Source of the DNA: Clostridia bacterium
GTDB taxonomy: Bacteria; Bacillota; Clostridia; Oscillospirales; Ruminococcaceae
NCBI GenBank assembly: GCA_021152595.1
Contig: JAGKVC010000054.1
Span: 1 to 21,252, forward strand
Direction: 5' to 3'
Length of the DNA stretch: 21,252 bases
Shown: in pieces, positions 1 to 7,140 of the stretch
How the letters are laid out: the number at the start of each line of letters is the position of its first letter
Numbering within the stretch: the stretch's first letter is position 1
Translations under genes and position numbers: made by a program
The notes under the pieces: model-generated
The model's database searches: none
Told to the model about the DNA's origin: nothing
The model's input: the letters and a program-made list of their open reading frames with translations, nothing else

Positions 1-53
1 TATATCCCATTTTTGTGTTCTGATCTTGTTTTTGCCTGATATTCTGTGTAATT

Positions 54-82
54 AGCCCCTCTGCGTTGCTCGCAGAGGGGCT
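54..82. terminator. Hairpin, probable terminator of a gene left of the window
   Basis: A perfect 12-bp inverted repeat (54-65 and 71-82, arms AGCCCCTCTGCG and its complement) encloses a 5-nt loop. It is followed on the plus strand by a short TTTG, so termination of rightward transcription entering from outside the window is the likeliest role. The T-tract is weak. Positions 1-53 contain no gene that I can recognise. Confidence 0.6.
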
Positions 83-96
83 TTGTGGACAGGCTG

Positions 97-119
97 AGCG
101 CCCCGATCATCGGGGCGCT
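97..119. terminator. GC-rich hairpin downstream of the NarL-type regulator
   Basis: A 9-bp stem (97-105 AGCGCCCCG with 111-119 CGGGGCGCT) and a 5-nt loop lie just beyond the stop codon of the minus-strand response regulator. No run of U follows on the minus strand, while a T-rich stretch follows on the plus strand. It may therefore serve either direction, together with the hairpin at 54-82. Confidence 0.5.
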
Positions 120-123
120 TGCT

Positions 124-750
124 TTATCGTTTGACTTCGGTATAGTAATAGATTGCGAGCTGTGTCCGGTCGCGCAGTGAGAGCTTGTCAAGCAGTGTGC
201 TGAGATAATTGCGGACGGTGCCTTCGCTGAGATAGAGCCGTGCGGCGATCTCCTTGTTGCTCAGTCCCTCCGCGACAAGCTCCATGATCTCGCGTTCCTT
301 TTCGCTGATGCCGTGGGCGGCGAAATCGTATTGTTCCTGCTGCTTCATCATCTCCGGCAGCCGTGAAATAATCGTCTCGCCAAAGACGCTCTGTCCGCGC
401 ATGACGGCTTCCAGCGCCGGTGCGATGCTCTCAAAATCCTGCTTGAGGATATAGCCCTTTGCGCCCATATTCAGCGCTTTGACGATATATTCATCATCTG
501 AGAATGTCGTCAGATACAGCAGCTTTGCATCCGGCGCATGTTTCAGGATGATTTCACCGGCTTCCAGTCCGGTCATGCCCTCCATGCGGATATCCATGAG
601 CATCACGTCGGGTTGGATTTCATCATAGAGTGCAATCGCTTCTTTGCCGCTGCTGCCCATCGCCGCAACGGTAATCGTACCTGTTGCTTCGAGAATTGTT
701 TTCAGCGAGAGCGCAACCAGTTTATCATCATCAATCACTACAATTTTCAT
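124..750 (-). CDS. NarL/LuxR-family two-component response regulator
   Basis: A cytoplasmic DNA-binding response regulator of 208 residues, the usual length for the NarL/FixJ class. The N-terminal receiver domain (about 1-120) has the acidic cluster IDDD near residues 6-9 and the phospho-acceptor Asp53 in LMDIRM. The receiver lysine lies in YILK near residue 103. The C-terminal LuxR-type helix-turn-helix (about 143-205) shows the hallmark GLSNKEIAARLYLSEGTVRNYLS. The ATG overlaps the stop of the upstream kinase gene by 4 bp (ATGA) and has AAAGGAG before it inside the kinase gene, so the two are translationally coupled. The pair is the DesK/LiaS/YdfH-like type common in Firmicutes. Its targets cannot be told from the sequence. 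Confidence 0.93.
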   Translation of the reverse strand: MKIVVIDDDKLVALSLKTILEATGTITVAAMGSSGKEAIALYDEIQPDVMLMDIRMEGMTGLEAGEIILKHAPDAKLLYLTTFSDDEYIVKALNMGAKGYILKQDFESIAPALEAVMRGQSVFGETIISRLPEMMKQQEQYDFAAHGISEKEREIMELVAEGLSNKEIAARLYLSEGTVRNYLSTLLDKLSLRDRTQLAIYYYTEVKR

Positions 751-1823
751 GGCTTCTCCTTTGGTACAGAGGCAAAGATCCGGAACCCGTTTTCAGAGGG
801 CGTAAAGCTGATCTGTCCGCCGACGCCGCTGACTCTGTCCTGCATATTTTTGAGCCCGATACCGGTCTCACGGATTCTGCTGCACGTTCCGTTGTCCTCG
901 ATCACAAGCTGATAGAATGCCGGATGCTCGCGCAGAATCATTACAATTTGATTGCCGTTTGAATGCTTGACCGCATTGGAAAGCCCTTCCTTGACAACGC
1001 CTGCCATACACAGTTTCAGGCTGCCGGGGGCATGCTCGCTGATATCATAATCGAGCTTCACGGTAAATCTCGAATCCACCGCCGCGATGCTGTCCTCAAT
1101 GACCTTTTTCAGGTCGATCGAATCGTCATGCAGCGTGTGGACGCTTTCACGCATACTGGTCATTGCAGTATCGAGAGTTTCTTTGAGCCCGAGCAGCGGC
1201 TCACGCATCTGCTCATCACGGTTGATAACGGTCAGCGCACCTGCCTGAAGCAGCGCACGCGTCAGAATATGCCCGACATTGTCATGGATATCTCTTGCGA
1301 TGCGGTTTCGCTCTTTCATGGTCGCAAGGCGGATCTCAGCATCCTGCATCTGCGACATTTTTTCGTTTTGCGCTTCCAGATGCAGATTATGCTCGGTGAC
1401 GGAATCACGCAGCGCTTTCAGATGCCCGACCTCGGCGGTCAGAAATGCAATCCGGTGATGGAGCAGCAAAGCAGCCGCCATACCGGCAGCAATTACCAGA
1501 TATTGCGTCACGCCGAGCAGACTGTGCCCCGCGATGAACGCAGGAACGGCAGGAAGAATCAGCCACCATTTCCGCAGCCTGAGCGCATCATAAAGCAGAA
1601 GCGGCAGCGCACAGAGTCCGACCGGAAAGAGGATGCAGAGTGCAGCGCCGCCTGCAATCAGCGCAGCCGCGATTTTGCTGTGCTCCTGCATGATCAGCAT
1701 GATCACCGCGGAGATGCAGAGCGCGGCCAGCAGTGCGGCAACCGGAACGGCAAGCCCGTCAGATGTGCAGAATCCGATGATGCAAATTAACGCAATGACG
1801 AGCTTTTCAGGCAATCCCTCCAC
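747..1823 (-). CDS. NarL-type membrane sensor histidine kinase
   Basis: A sensor kinase that phosphorylates the adjacent regulator. About 125 N-terminal residues form four to six closely spaced membrane helices with little extracellular sequence, so the signal is probably sensed in or near the membrane. A coiled-coil linker and the HisKA_3 dimerisation domain follow, with the phospho-acceptor His180 in IARDIHDNVGH. The HATPase_c domain has an N-box (KEGLSNAVKHS) and DNG and GIGLKNM glycine boxes. The frame is open to an ATG at 1850, but that codon lies in the -10 box of the promoter at 1849-1877. I prefer the GTG at 1821-1823, which has AAAGGAGG (1831-1838) seven bases upstream and gives 358 residues. 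The downstream regulator overlaps by 4 bp. Confidence 0.9.
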   Translation of the reverse strand: MEGLPEKLVIALICIIGFCTSDGLAVPVAALLAALCISAVIMLIMQEHSKIAAALIAGGAALCILFPVGLCALPLLLYDALRLRKWWLILPAVPAFIAGHSLLGVTQYLVIAAGMAAALLLHHRIAFLTAEVGHLKALRDSVTEHNLHLEAQNEKMSQMQDAEIRLATMKERNRIARDIHDNVGHILTRALLQAGALTVINRDEQMREPLLGLKETLDTAMTSMRESVHTLHDDSIDLKKVIEDSIAAVDSRFTVKLDYDISEHAPGSLKLCMAGVVKEGLSNAVKHSNGNQIVMILREHPAFYQLVIEDNGTCSRIRETGIGLKNMQDRVSGVGGQISFTPSENGFRIFASVPKEKP

Positions 1824-1848
1824 GCAGCATCCTCCTTTCTTTTTTTCC

Positions 1849-1877
1849 ATTATAGCATATTATTCACTATTTTTCAA
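1849..1877 (-). promoter_or_regulatory. Sigma-A-type promoter of the NarL-type two-component operon
   Basis: On the minus strand the sequence reads TTGAAA (1872-1877), 17 bp, TATAAT (1849-1854). The -10 box overlaps the ATG at 1848-1850, so that ATG would be only about seven bases upstream of the expected transcription start or at it. This argues for the GTG start at 1823. Confidence 0.75.
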
Positions 1878-1955
1878 GTGGATATATGGCACATGAATCT
1901 ATGGATGCGGCTGCTCCGGTTCACAGGTTTGCTCCAAATGCTGACCGCTGGCATA

Positions 1956-1984
1956 TTGACAATATGTGCGCAGGATGCTAGAAT
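1956..1984 (+). promoter_or_regulatory. Promoter of ECF/dockerin cassette 1
   Basis: TTGACA (1956-1961), a 17-bp spacer and TAGAAT (1979-1984), preceded by TG at the extended -10 position. The wider string GCATATTGACA recurs in the promoter of cassette 2 at 5497-5525. The leader at 1985-2133 holds no gene. It contains a short inverted repeat, CTGAT-CACA-ATCAG at 1998-2011, close to the expected transcription start. Confidence 0.75.
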
Positions 1985-2133
1985 GACATCAAACAATCTG
2001 ATCACAATCAGTCACAACGCCCAATCGCAGCTTGCAAATCCAGTCTAATGTTGTAGGATTCCACAAAGTTTCACTGCTGCATGACGGGAATCATAGTGCG
2101 TATGCGTTCAGGTGGTGAAAGGGGACGTGAATC

Positions 2134-2670
2134 ATGAATGCCGGCAATCAACACGATCACCGTTCAGAGCAAATCCGAAAGCTGTTTCATTCATACGGCA
2201 GTCTGATGTATCAGATCGCATTCAGCATCCTGAAGCAGGCGCAGAATGCCGAGGATGCCGTGCAGGAAACGCTGCTGAAAATGATTGAAAAAGCTGACAA
2301 ACTGCCTTTCGATAATCCAGATGCAATGCGCGCGTATATTTTTGTTATGACACGCAATACAGCGCTTGATCTCCGCCGCAGGATGCAGCATCAGATTTCC
2401 GCAGATATGAATGCGGAGGAGAATCAGATCACGCTGCTTCCGGCGGAAAGCGATGCCGCAGTCTATGAGGCACACGAGCTTGCAGATATGATCCGCAAAC
2501 TGCCGCAGAACGAGCAGCAGCTCCTCTGGATGCGTTTCTGGGAGCGGCTGACATACAAGGAGATCGCAGCGCAGCTTCGGATCTCGGAGGAGGCAGCGAA
2601 TTCAAGAGTGCGCCGCACATTGGCACACCTGAAAAAGATCTATGAGGGTGATACGGATGCTGAACAATGA
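2134..2670 (+). CDS. ECF-type RNA polymerase sigma factor (cassette 1)
   Basis: A 178-residue group 4 (ECF) sigma factor that should redirect RNA polymerase to a small regulon. Region 2 (about 16-84) contains the QNAEDAVQETLLKM and AYIFVMTRNTALDLRRR segments that bind core polymerase and the -10 element. Region 4 (about 115-170) has KLPQNEQQLLWMRFWERLTYKEIA, then the helix-turn-helix SEEAANSRVRRTLAHLKK that reads the -35 element. The ATG at 2134 has AAAGGGG nine bases upstream. The gene overlaps the next one, which encodes a membrane protein with the layout of an anti-sigma factor, so the two should be co-translated. No strong GGAAC/CGTC-type ECF promoter is visible upstream. The visible promoter is of housekeeping type. 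Confidence 0.93.
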   Translation: MNAGNQHDHRSEQIRKLFHSYGSLMYQIAFSILKQAQNAEDAVQETLLKMIEKADKLPFDNPDAMRAYIFVMTRNTALDLRRRMQHQISADMNAEENQITLLPAESDAAVYEAHELADMIRKLPQNEQQLLWMRFWERLTYKEIAAQLRISEEAANSRVRRTLAHLKKIYEGDTDAEQ

Positions 2671-4156
2671 ATTTGAAAAACAAGTGGAATCTGCGATGCT
2701 GCTCATTGCACAGGAGCAGATTCCGGATACACCGCACCGGTTTCCGCCGGATTTTGAAGCGCGGCTGATACAGCAGACTGCGGACACCGGAATCGAACAA
2801 ACACATATGAAAACCGCACAGCCGATTCGGGAACACAAATCAAAGTCTGCTGGTCTTGTTTCGCGGCTGTTGACATGGGGCAGCCTTGCAGCCGGTGTCA
2901 TGGCTGCCGTCACAGTCGGCGCTGTTATGCTGCATGAGCAGCGGGATGAAATGCAGCAGCTTTCCAGTATTCCGGTTGAGACTGTCGAAAATGTTTCAAG
3001 TGATCGTGATGCAGCAGCAATTTTCACGAGTACGCCGCCAGTTGAAAGCAGACAGCACGAAACGATTGCAGAACAGGCTATAAGTAATATTCTCACAACA
3101 GAGTCAGCCGCCTCTCCGGCGAAAACATCCGTAACAGCTATTGAAACACGATCGCTGCCTGAAACCGAAACGACAGCATCACAGAAGGCGGATAATCCGG
3201 AATTTGCATTCACTGCGAAATCAACTAAAGCTATCCTGTCATCCGAAACATCAACAACCGCGGCAATGACTACTGTTCCGGAAAACGTGGCAAGCGTGAA
3301 ATCCGATGCTGAGACGTTGTTTGAAAAGTATCTGGAATACTATTCCGTTGAGGAAACGCCGTATGATGCGCCGGAAGATCATGTCAATCCGGCACTGCTT
3401 GCCAAGAACAAGGAGCTTCAGGTATCAGACACAATGTATTACAGAGCAGACGGAAAACAGTACACAGCTTACTGGGAGCCTGCGCCAGATGAGCATTACG
3501 CACGGAATCCGTGGTGTAGTTATGATGATGCGTTAAATCTCGTCTATCATGACTGCATTTGTGCTGACGGCATCTACTACGGCTTGCAGGACGACAACAC
3601 CTATGCAGTCGCCGGAGCTGATTATGACTATTTCATCGAAAAAGGCATGACAGTTCTTAACATTCCGGCAGAACAGGAAGGCAAGCCGGTCACCGGAATA
3701 GCAAAATCAGCATTCAGCTACGCAAAGTATCAATGGAAAGACCTGTGTGCAATCATCCTGCCAGATTCCATACAGAGAATCTGTGCTGATGCTTTTAATC
3801 GTGTGTTCGCGGACTGCGCCGCTGATTGCAAAATCAATATGCCGCAGAATATTCGCTATCTTGGAAACGGTGCATTTTACAATGCAATGCAGGCATTCGG
3901 CGATACGCTGATTCTGCCGGACAGCATCGAGTATATACACTGGAACGCCTTGCAGGATCATGATTCGGATAATCGGGAATATGTTAAGTTGATTGTACCG
4001 GAGCACATTTTCCTGACAACAGACGGTTTTCTCCGCACGCAGGACAGCGTCGATGAATCCGTTGTCACGGGCGATCAGATGCTTTCGATCATTGACGCTA
4101 TTCCGTATGTGATTGAGAAGCATCCGGAAAACATCAAAACGATACCGCTTTGCTGA
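2657..4156 (+). CDS. Membrane anti-sigma-like sensor with BspA-type LRR ectodomain (cassette 1)
   Basis: Probable transmembrane anti-sigma factor for the preceding sigma gene, 499 residues from the ATG at 2657. That ATG has GAGGGTG (2644-2650) six bases upstream. An ATG at 2642 in the same frame adds five residues but lacks a good ribosome site. About 70 cytoplasmic residues precede one membrane helix (about 73-91). A Ser/Thr/Glu-rich, low-complexity linker (about 95-215) probably crosses the cell wall. The ectodomain (about 222-494) includes LRR_5/BspA-like repeats such as TVLNIPAE, IILPDSIQRICADAF and LILPDSIEYIHWNAL. The ectodomain is nearly the same as that of the next gene. Anti-sigma function is inferred from overlap with the sigma gene and topology. 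No zinc-binding anti-sigma motif is seen. Confidence 0.8.
   Translation: MLNNEFEKQVESAMLLIAQEQIPDTPHRFPPDFEARLIQQTADTGIEQTHMKTAQPIREHKSKSAGLVSRLLTWGSLAAGVMAAVTVGAVMLHEQRDEMQQLSSIPVETVENVSSDRDAAAIFTSTPPVESRQHETIAEQAISNILTTESAASPAKTSVTAIETRSLPETETTASQKADNPEFAFTAKSTKAILSSETSTTAAMTTVPENVASVKSDAETLFEKYLEYYSVEETPYDAPEDHVNPALLAKNKELQVSDTMYYRADGKQYTAYWEPAPDEHYARNPWCSYDDALNLVYHDCICADGIYYGLQDDNTYAVAGADYDYFIEKGMTVLNIPAEQEGKPVTGIAKSAFSYAKYQWKDLCAIILPDSIQRICADAFNRVFADCAADCKINMPQNIRYLGNGAFYNAMQAFGDTLILPDSIEYIHWNALQDHDSDNREYVKLIVPEHIFLTTDGFLRTQDSVDESVVTGDQMLSIIDAIPYVIEKHPENIKTIPLC
3326..4137 (+). repeat. Ectodomain duplication, copy A
   Basis: This stretch is repeated almost base for base at 4306-5126. The offset is 980 bases, becoming 989 after a nine-base difference near 3965/4945. 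Counting by eye, I find about 15 amino-acid replacements and about 12 silent codon changes outside the short indel block over roughly 270 codons. The copies therefore arose recently or are kept alike by gene conversion. Copy A is the extracellular part of the membrane protein. Confidence 0.95.
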
Positions 4157-4194
4157 ACAGACGCATTTCGATTGTTTGAAAGGAGAGGATTACA

Positions 4195-5415
4195 ATGAAG
4201 AAAATGATTTCAGCCGCTTTAGTTGCGATTGCAGCGTCGCTGAGCTTTACAGGCACACCGCTTGTATCCGCATACGATACTGAATCCGCCGAATATCTGT
4301 ATGAGAAGTATCTGGAATACTATTCCGTTGAGGAAACGCCGTATGATGCGCCGGAAGATCATGTCAATCCGGCACTGCTTGCCAAGAACAAGGAGCTTCA
4401 GGCATCAGACACAATGTATTACAGAGCAGACGGAAAACAGTACACAGCATACTGGGAGCCTGCGCCAGATGAGCATTACGCACGGAATCCGTGGTGTAAT
4501 TATGATGATTCATTAAATCTCATCTATCATGACTGCATTTGTGCTGACGGCATCTACTACGGCTTGCAGGACGACAACACCTATGCAGTTGCCGGAGCTG
4601 ATTATGACTATTTCATCGAAAAAGGCATGACAGTTCTTAACATTCCGGCAGAACTGGAAGGCAAGCCGGTCACCGGAATAGCAAAATCAGCATTCAGCTA
4701 CGCAAAGTATCAATGGAAAGACTTGCAGGAAATTATCCTGCCTGATTCCATACAGAGAATCTGTGCTGATGCTTTTAATCGTGCGTTCGCGGACTGCGCC
4801 GCTGATTGCAAAATCAATATGCCGCTGAATATTCGCTATCTTGGAAACGGTGCATTTTACAATGCAATGCAGGCATTCGGCGATACGCTGATTCTGCCGG
4901 ACAGCATCGAGTATGTACACTGGAACGCCTTGCAGGATCATGATCTGGAGCGAAGCGCAGCCAGTGAATATGTCAGACTTGTTGTACCGGAGCACATTTT
5001 CCTGACAACAGACGGTTTTCTCCGTACGCAGGACAGCGTCGATGAATCCGTTGTCACGGGCGATCAGATGCTTTCGATCATTGATGCAATCCCCTATGTG
5101 CTTGAGAATCATCCGGAAAGCATCAAGCCGTATGGGACAGATACGGTACCGGTTGTAAACGAACCGACAGAACCGGAATGGGTATCTGAGAAAGCTGATA
5201 AAGCACAAGCTGTCAAATCCATAACAATCGGAGATGTCAACTGTGACAATGCAGTTGATATTTCGGATGTAGTAATCGCCGCACGCTTTGCCGCTGAAGA
5301 TACCACTGTGCTTCTGACCGCGCAGGGCAAACAAAACGCCGATGTCAATGCAGACGGGAATATTACAGGTGACGATGTCATCCTGATTCTCCGTAAAATC
5401 GCAAAGCTCGATTGA
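4195..5415 (+). CDS. Secreted dockerin protein with BspA-type LRR domain (cassette 1)
   Basis: A 406-residue secreted protein. It has an N-terminal signal peptide (MKKMISAALVAIAASLSF..., cleavage probably after VSA near residue 26). Residues about 37-310 are a near-copy of the ectodomain of the preceding membrane protein, including the LRR_5/BspA-like repeats. A short linker (about 315-343) leads to a type I dockerin (346-406). The two dockerin calcium loops read DVNCDNAVDISD and DVNADGNITGDD, with Asp/Asn at positions 1, 3, 5 and 12. The dockerin should attach the protein to a cohesin-bearing scaffold. No catalytic domain is recognised, so a ligand-binding or signalling role is more likely than hydrolysis. 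AAGGAGAGG lies upstream of the ATG. The gene starts 38 bases after the anti-sigma gene and is the last of its operon. Confidence 0.9.
   Translation: MKKMISAALVAIAASLSFTGTPLVSAYDTESAEYLYEKYLEYYSVEETPYDAPEDHVNPALLAKNKELQASDTMYYRADGKQYTAYWEPAPDEHYARNPWCNYDDSLNLIYHDCICADGIYYGLQDDNTYAVAGADYDYFIEKGMTVLNIPAELEGKPVTGIAKSAFSYAKYQWKDLQEIILPDSIQRICADAFNRAFADCAADCKINMPLNIRYLGNGAFYNAMQAFGDTLILPDSIEYVHWNALQDHDLERSAASEYVRLVVPEHIFLTTDGFLRTQDSVDESVVTGDQMLSIIDAIPYVLENHPESIKPYGTDTVPVVNEPTEPEWVSEKADKAQAVKSITIGDVNCDNAVDISDVVIAARFAAEDTTVLLTAQGKQNADVNADGNITGDDVILILRKIAKLD
4306..5126 (+). repeat. Ectodomain duplication, copy B
   Basis: Near-identical partner of 3326-4137, here in the secreted dockerin protein. Relative to copy A it carries three extra codons in the stretch LERSAAS (near 4945-4965). 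Flanking sequences (signal peptide before, dockerin after) are unrelated to those of copy A, so the boundaries are sharp. Confidence 0.95.
5230..5412 (+). repeat. Dockerin-coding module, copy 1
   Basis: This 61-codon dockerin module is closely related to the one at 8038-8220. Both encode GDVNCD, then DVSDAV-like, RFAAED, TAQGK, NADGNITGDDV-like and LRKIAKL segments, and both sit at the very end of their genes. Both are followed by a hairpin with the same stem. The dockerin of the GH30 enzyme (607-667 of that protein) is clearly a different subtype. Confidence 0.85.
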
Positions 5416-5450
5416 TACACGGATTCTTCATGGCAATCCATAATAAAGAA

Positions 5451-5482
5451 CAGCCGCCGGTGCGCGAAAACACCGGCGGCTG
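5451..5482 (+). terminator. Terminator of cassette 1
   Basis: Perfect 12-bp stem CAGCCGCCGGTG (5451-5462) with CACCGGCGGCTG (5471-5482) and an 8-nt loop, followed by CTTCTGTCT. The T-tract is interrupted. The same stem ends cassette 2 at 8241-8273. The promoter of cassette 2 begins only 14 bases downstream. Confidence 0.8.
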
Positions 5483-5496
5483 CTTCTGTCTGCATA

Positions 5497-5525
5497 TTGA
5501 CAAACGCCGCCGCAGATGCTACAAT
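5497..5525 (+). promoter_or_regulatory. Promoter of ECF/dockerin cassette 2
   Basis: TTGACA (5497-5502), 17 bp, TACAAT (5520-5525) with the extended TGC before the -10. It shares GCATATTGACA, CGCAG and ATGCTA-AATG with the cassette 1 promoter in the same spacing. A short palindrome, ATTCT-A-AGAAT, follows at 5540-5550. Confidence 0.75.
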
Positions 5526-5608
5526 GCAAATAAAAAAATATTCTAAGAATGCTGTAAGTTTTCCGGTGTTTTGTCGTCCTGATAGATGAAGGCAAAACGC
5601 GAAAGGCG

Positions 5609-6175
5609 GTGGTTGCCATAGACGACAAAAGAATTCTTTTGATGCTGAATAACAGGGATGAGCAGGCGCTTGCCGTGATTGCAGAGCAGTACGGCGCGCT
5701 CTGCCGGTCCGCGGCACGCGATATTCTGGGCAGTGAGCAGGATGCAGAGGAGTGTCTGAATGATGCGCTGCTGCAAATCTGGAACACGATTCCGCCCGTA
5801 CAGCCGGAAAACTTCTGCGCGTATCTCCTGAAAATTCTCCGGAATGAAGCGCTTGACCGCTATAAATCCGGACGCAGAAGCAAGCGCGGCGGCGGACAGC
5901 AGACAGCGGCACTCGATGAACTTTCCGAGCTGCTCCCTGCATCCGATAATGTGCTTTCTGAATTGGAACAGCGTGAGCTGCTTGCGGCGATCACACGCTT
6001 CCTGCAATCGCTTCCGCAGAAGCATCGGGACCTGTTTATTCGCAGATACTGGCGTTTTTCTTCATTCACAGATCTGGCGCGCGATTTTGATATGCGCGAA
6101 AACAATGTGCAGGTCACGTTATCGAGACTGCGCAAAAAGCTGAAACACTATCTGCGAGGGGAGGGATTGCTGTGA
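5609..6175 (+). CDS. ECF-type RNA polymerase sigma factor (cassette 2)
   Basis: A 188-residue ECF sigma factor, from a different subfamily than the one in cassette 1. Region 2 (about 20-90) contains GSEQDAEECLNDALLQIWNTIPP and YLLKILRNEALDRYKS, with a basic RRSKRGGG segment after it. Region 4 (about 123-182) contains SLPQKHRDLFIRRYWRFSSFTDLA and the recognition helix ENNVQVTLSRLRKKLKHYL. The start is uncertain. A GTG at 5609 has AAAGG only two bases upstream. Residues 4-6 (I-D-D, with ATA at 5618) match where relatives of this type commonly begin with M-D-D, and GGCGGTGG sits five bases before that codon. An ATG at 5642 would remove part of region 2. The gene overlaps the following anti-sigma gene by 4 bp (GTGA). 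Confidence 0.92.
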   Translation: MVAIDDKRILLMLNNRDEQALAVIAEQYGALCRSAARDILGSEQDAEECLNDALLQIWNTIPPVQPENFCAYLLKILRNEALDRYKSGRRSKRGGGQQTAALDELSELLPASDNVLSELEQRELLAAITRFLQSLPQKHRDLFIRRYWRFSSFTDLARDFDMRENNVQVTLSRLRKKLKHYLRGEGLL

Positions 6176-7137
6176 ACGGTCTGGATCTTGCCGCGCTGCT
6201 GAACGGTCTGCCGGATGAGATGATCGTCTCTGCGAATACCAATATATACTCGTCAGCGGAATCTCCTGCGGAACAGTCTGCTGCAAAGAATGTTGCAGTT
6301 CAGCCGGAGCCAATCGAAGTCTCTGCACCGTTCAGGCGGCATACTCCCTCTGTCTTTTCCGGCATTGTCGCGGCAGCGTGTCTGCTGTTTGCTGTGGGAT
6401 TCGCTGCGGTGATGCTGCACGGAAATCAGGATGATCTGATTCCGCAGAACAGTCAGGTTGATTCGCTCCTTGAGGAAGTGACCGCGGTAACCACATCTGC
6501 CCAAAGTACAACCGCAGCACCAGAGACGGTGACAGCACTGCGCACAGAGCAGCCGGATACAACCGCTCCGGAAGCTGGAACAACACTGACTGTCACCACA
6601 CCTGTTACAAGTGAAGCATCTGTTCCCGTTGAGACGGAATCCGCAGAATCAACGGCATCAGCGGAAATGCAGACTGCCGCTCTGCCGCCGGAAACGGAAA
6701 CATCCGTATCTGTCACGGAATCCGAAACGACAACTGCAGCCGCGACAACAGAACCGCCTGAACCGCACAGGATCATGCAGATGACATCTGTGGAGGAAGT
6801 CGAGCGTGAGGGAAACCGCATGGTCGGTGAATATGCGCGGAGAATCGCAGAGCTGAACGGCGAAATCGACGCAGATGCGCCGCGCATCACCACTGAGGAA
6901 GTCGCGCAGATGATAGATGAAGGTATGGAGTTCCGTGCGGTGCTGCAGCGGCTGCACGAGCTGTATCCGTATCCGGATTATATCGGCGGAAGCGGCGTGA
7001 CCAATATCGAATACTGGCTCGATATTTCCGGCACGGATTTCATTCTCTTGACTATTGAATCTGAATCCGTCGTGCATATCGTACACCATTCCGACGGAAG
7101 CGCAGATGTGTACGATATCCTGACCAGAAGGAGGTAA
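6172..7137 (+). CDS. Membrane anti-sigma-like sensor with PYPDY/GGSG ectodomain (cassette 2)
   Basis: Probable transmembrane anti-sigma factor, 321 residues. The GTG start at 6172 overlaps the sigma stop and has GGGGAGGG (6158-6165) six bases upstream. About 60 cytoplasmic residues precede one membrane helix (61-83). The exit of that helix, AVMLHGNQDD, resembles AVMLHEQRDE in the cassette 1 protein, so the two anti-sigma genes are probably related. Residues about 100-198 are a Thr/Glu/Ala-rich linker. The ectodomain (about 205-315) has DAPRIT, then YPYPDYIGGSGVTNIEYWLD, and no family that I recognise. The same domain lies in the next, secreted protein. The cytoplasmic part has no zinc-binding motif. 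Function is inferred from the coupled sigma gene and topology. Confidence 0.8.
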   Translation: MNGLDLAALLNGLPDEMIVSANTNIYSSAESPAEQSAAKNVAVQPEPIEVSAPFRRHTPSVFSGIVAAACLLFAVGFAAVMLHGNQDDLIPQNSQVDSLLEEVTAVTTSAQSTTAAPETVTALRTEQPDTTAPEAGTTLTVTTPVTSEASVPVETESAESTASAEMQTAALPPETETSVSVTESETTTAAATTEPPEPHRIMQMTSVEEVEREGNRMVGEYARRIAELNGEIDADAPRITTEEVAQMIDEGMEFRAVLQRLHELYPYPDYIGGSGVTNIEYWLDISGTDFILLTIESESVVHIVHHSDGSADVYDILTRRR

Positions 7138-7140
7138 ACC

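Noticed and set aside
963..1790. Long open frame on the plus strand, antisense to the NarL-type kinase
   Set aside because: It is Arg/His/Gln-rich with no domain and mirrors a well-supported gene. Similar antisense frames at 10514-11602, 16764-18011 and 19391-20947 were rejected for the same reason.
1875..1887. CAAGTGGATATAT occurs here and, on the other strand, at 21084-21096 near the GH30 promoter
   Set aside because: Several chance 13-base matches are expected in a window of this size, and the positions relative to the two promoters differ.
2086..2108. GGAATC...CGTT, looking like an ECF self-regulated promoter before the first sigma gene
   Set aside because: The spacing of about 12 bp is too short for an ECF promoter and the motif is not repeated before the second sigma gene.
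6480..6770. Low-complexity ACA/GAA-rich tract resembling a DNA repeat array
   Set aside because: It is a coding Thr/Glu/Ala linker with irregular codons. There is no fixed repeat unit or spacer pattern, so it is not a CRISPR or tandem repeat.
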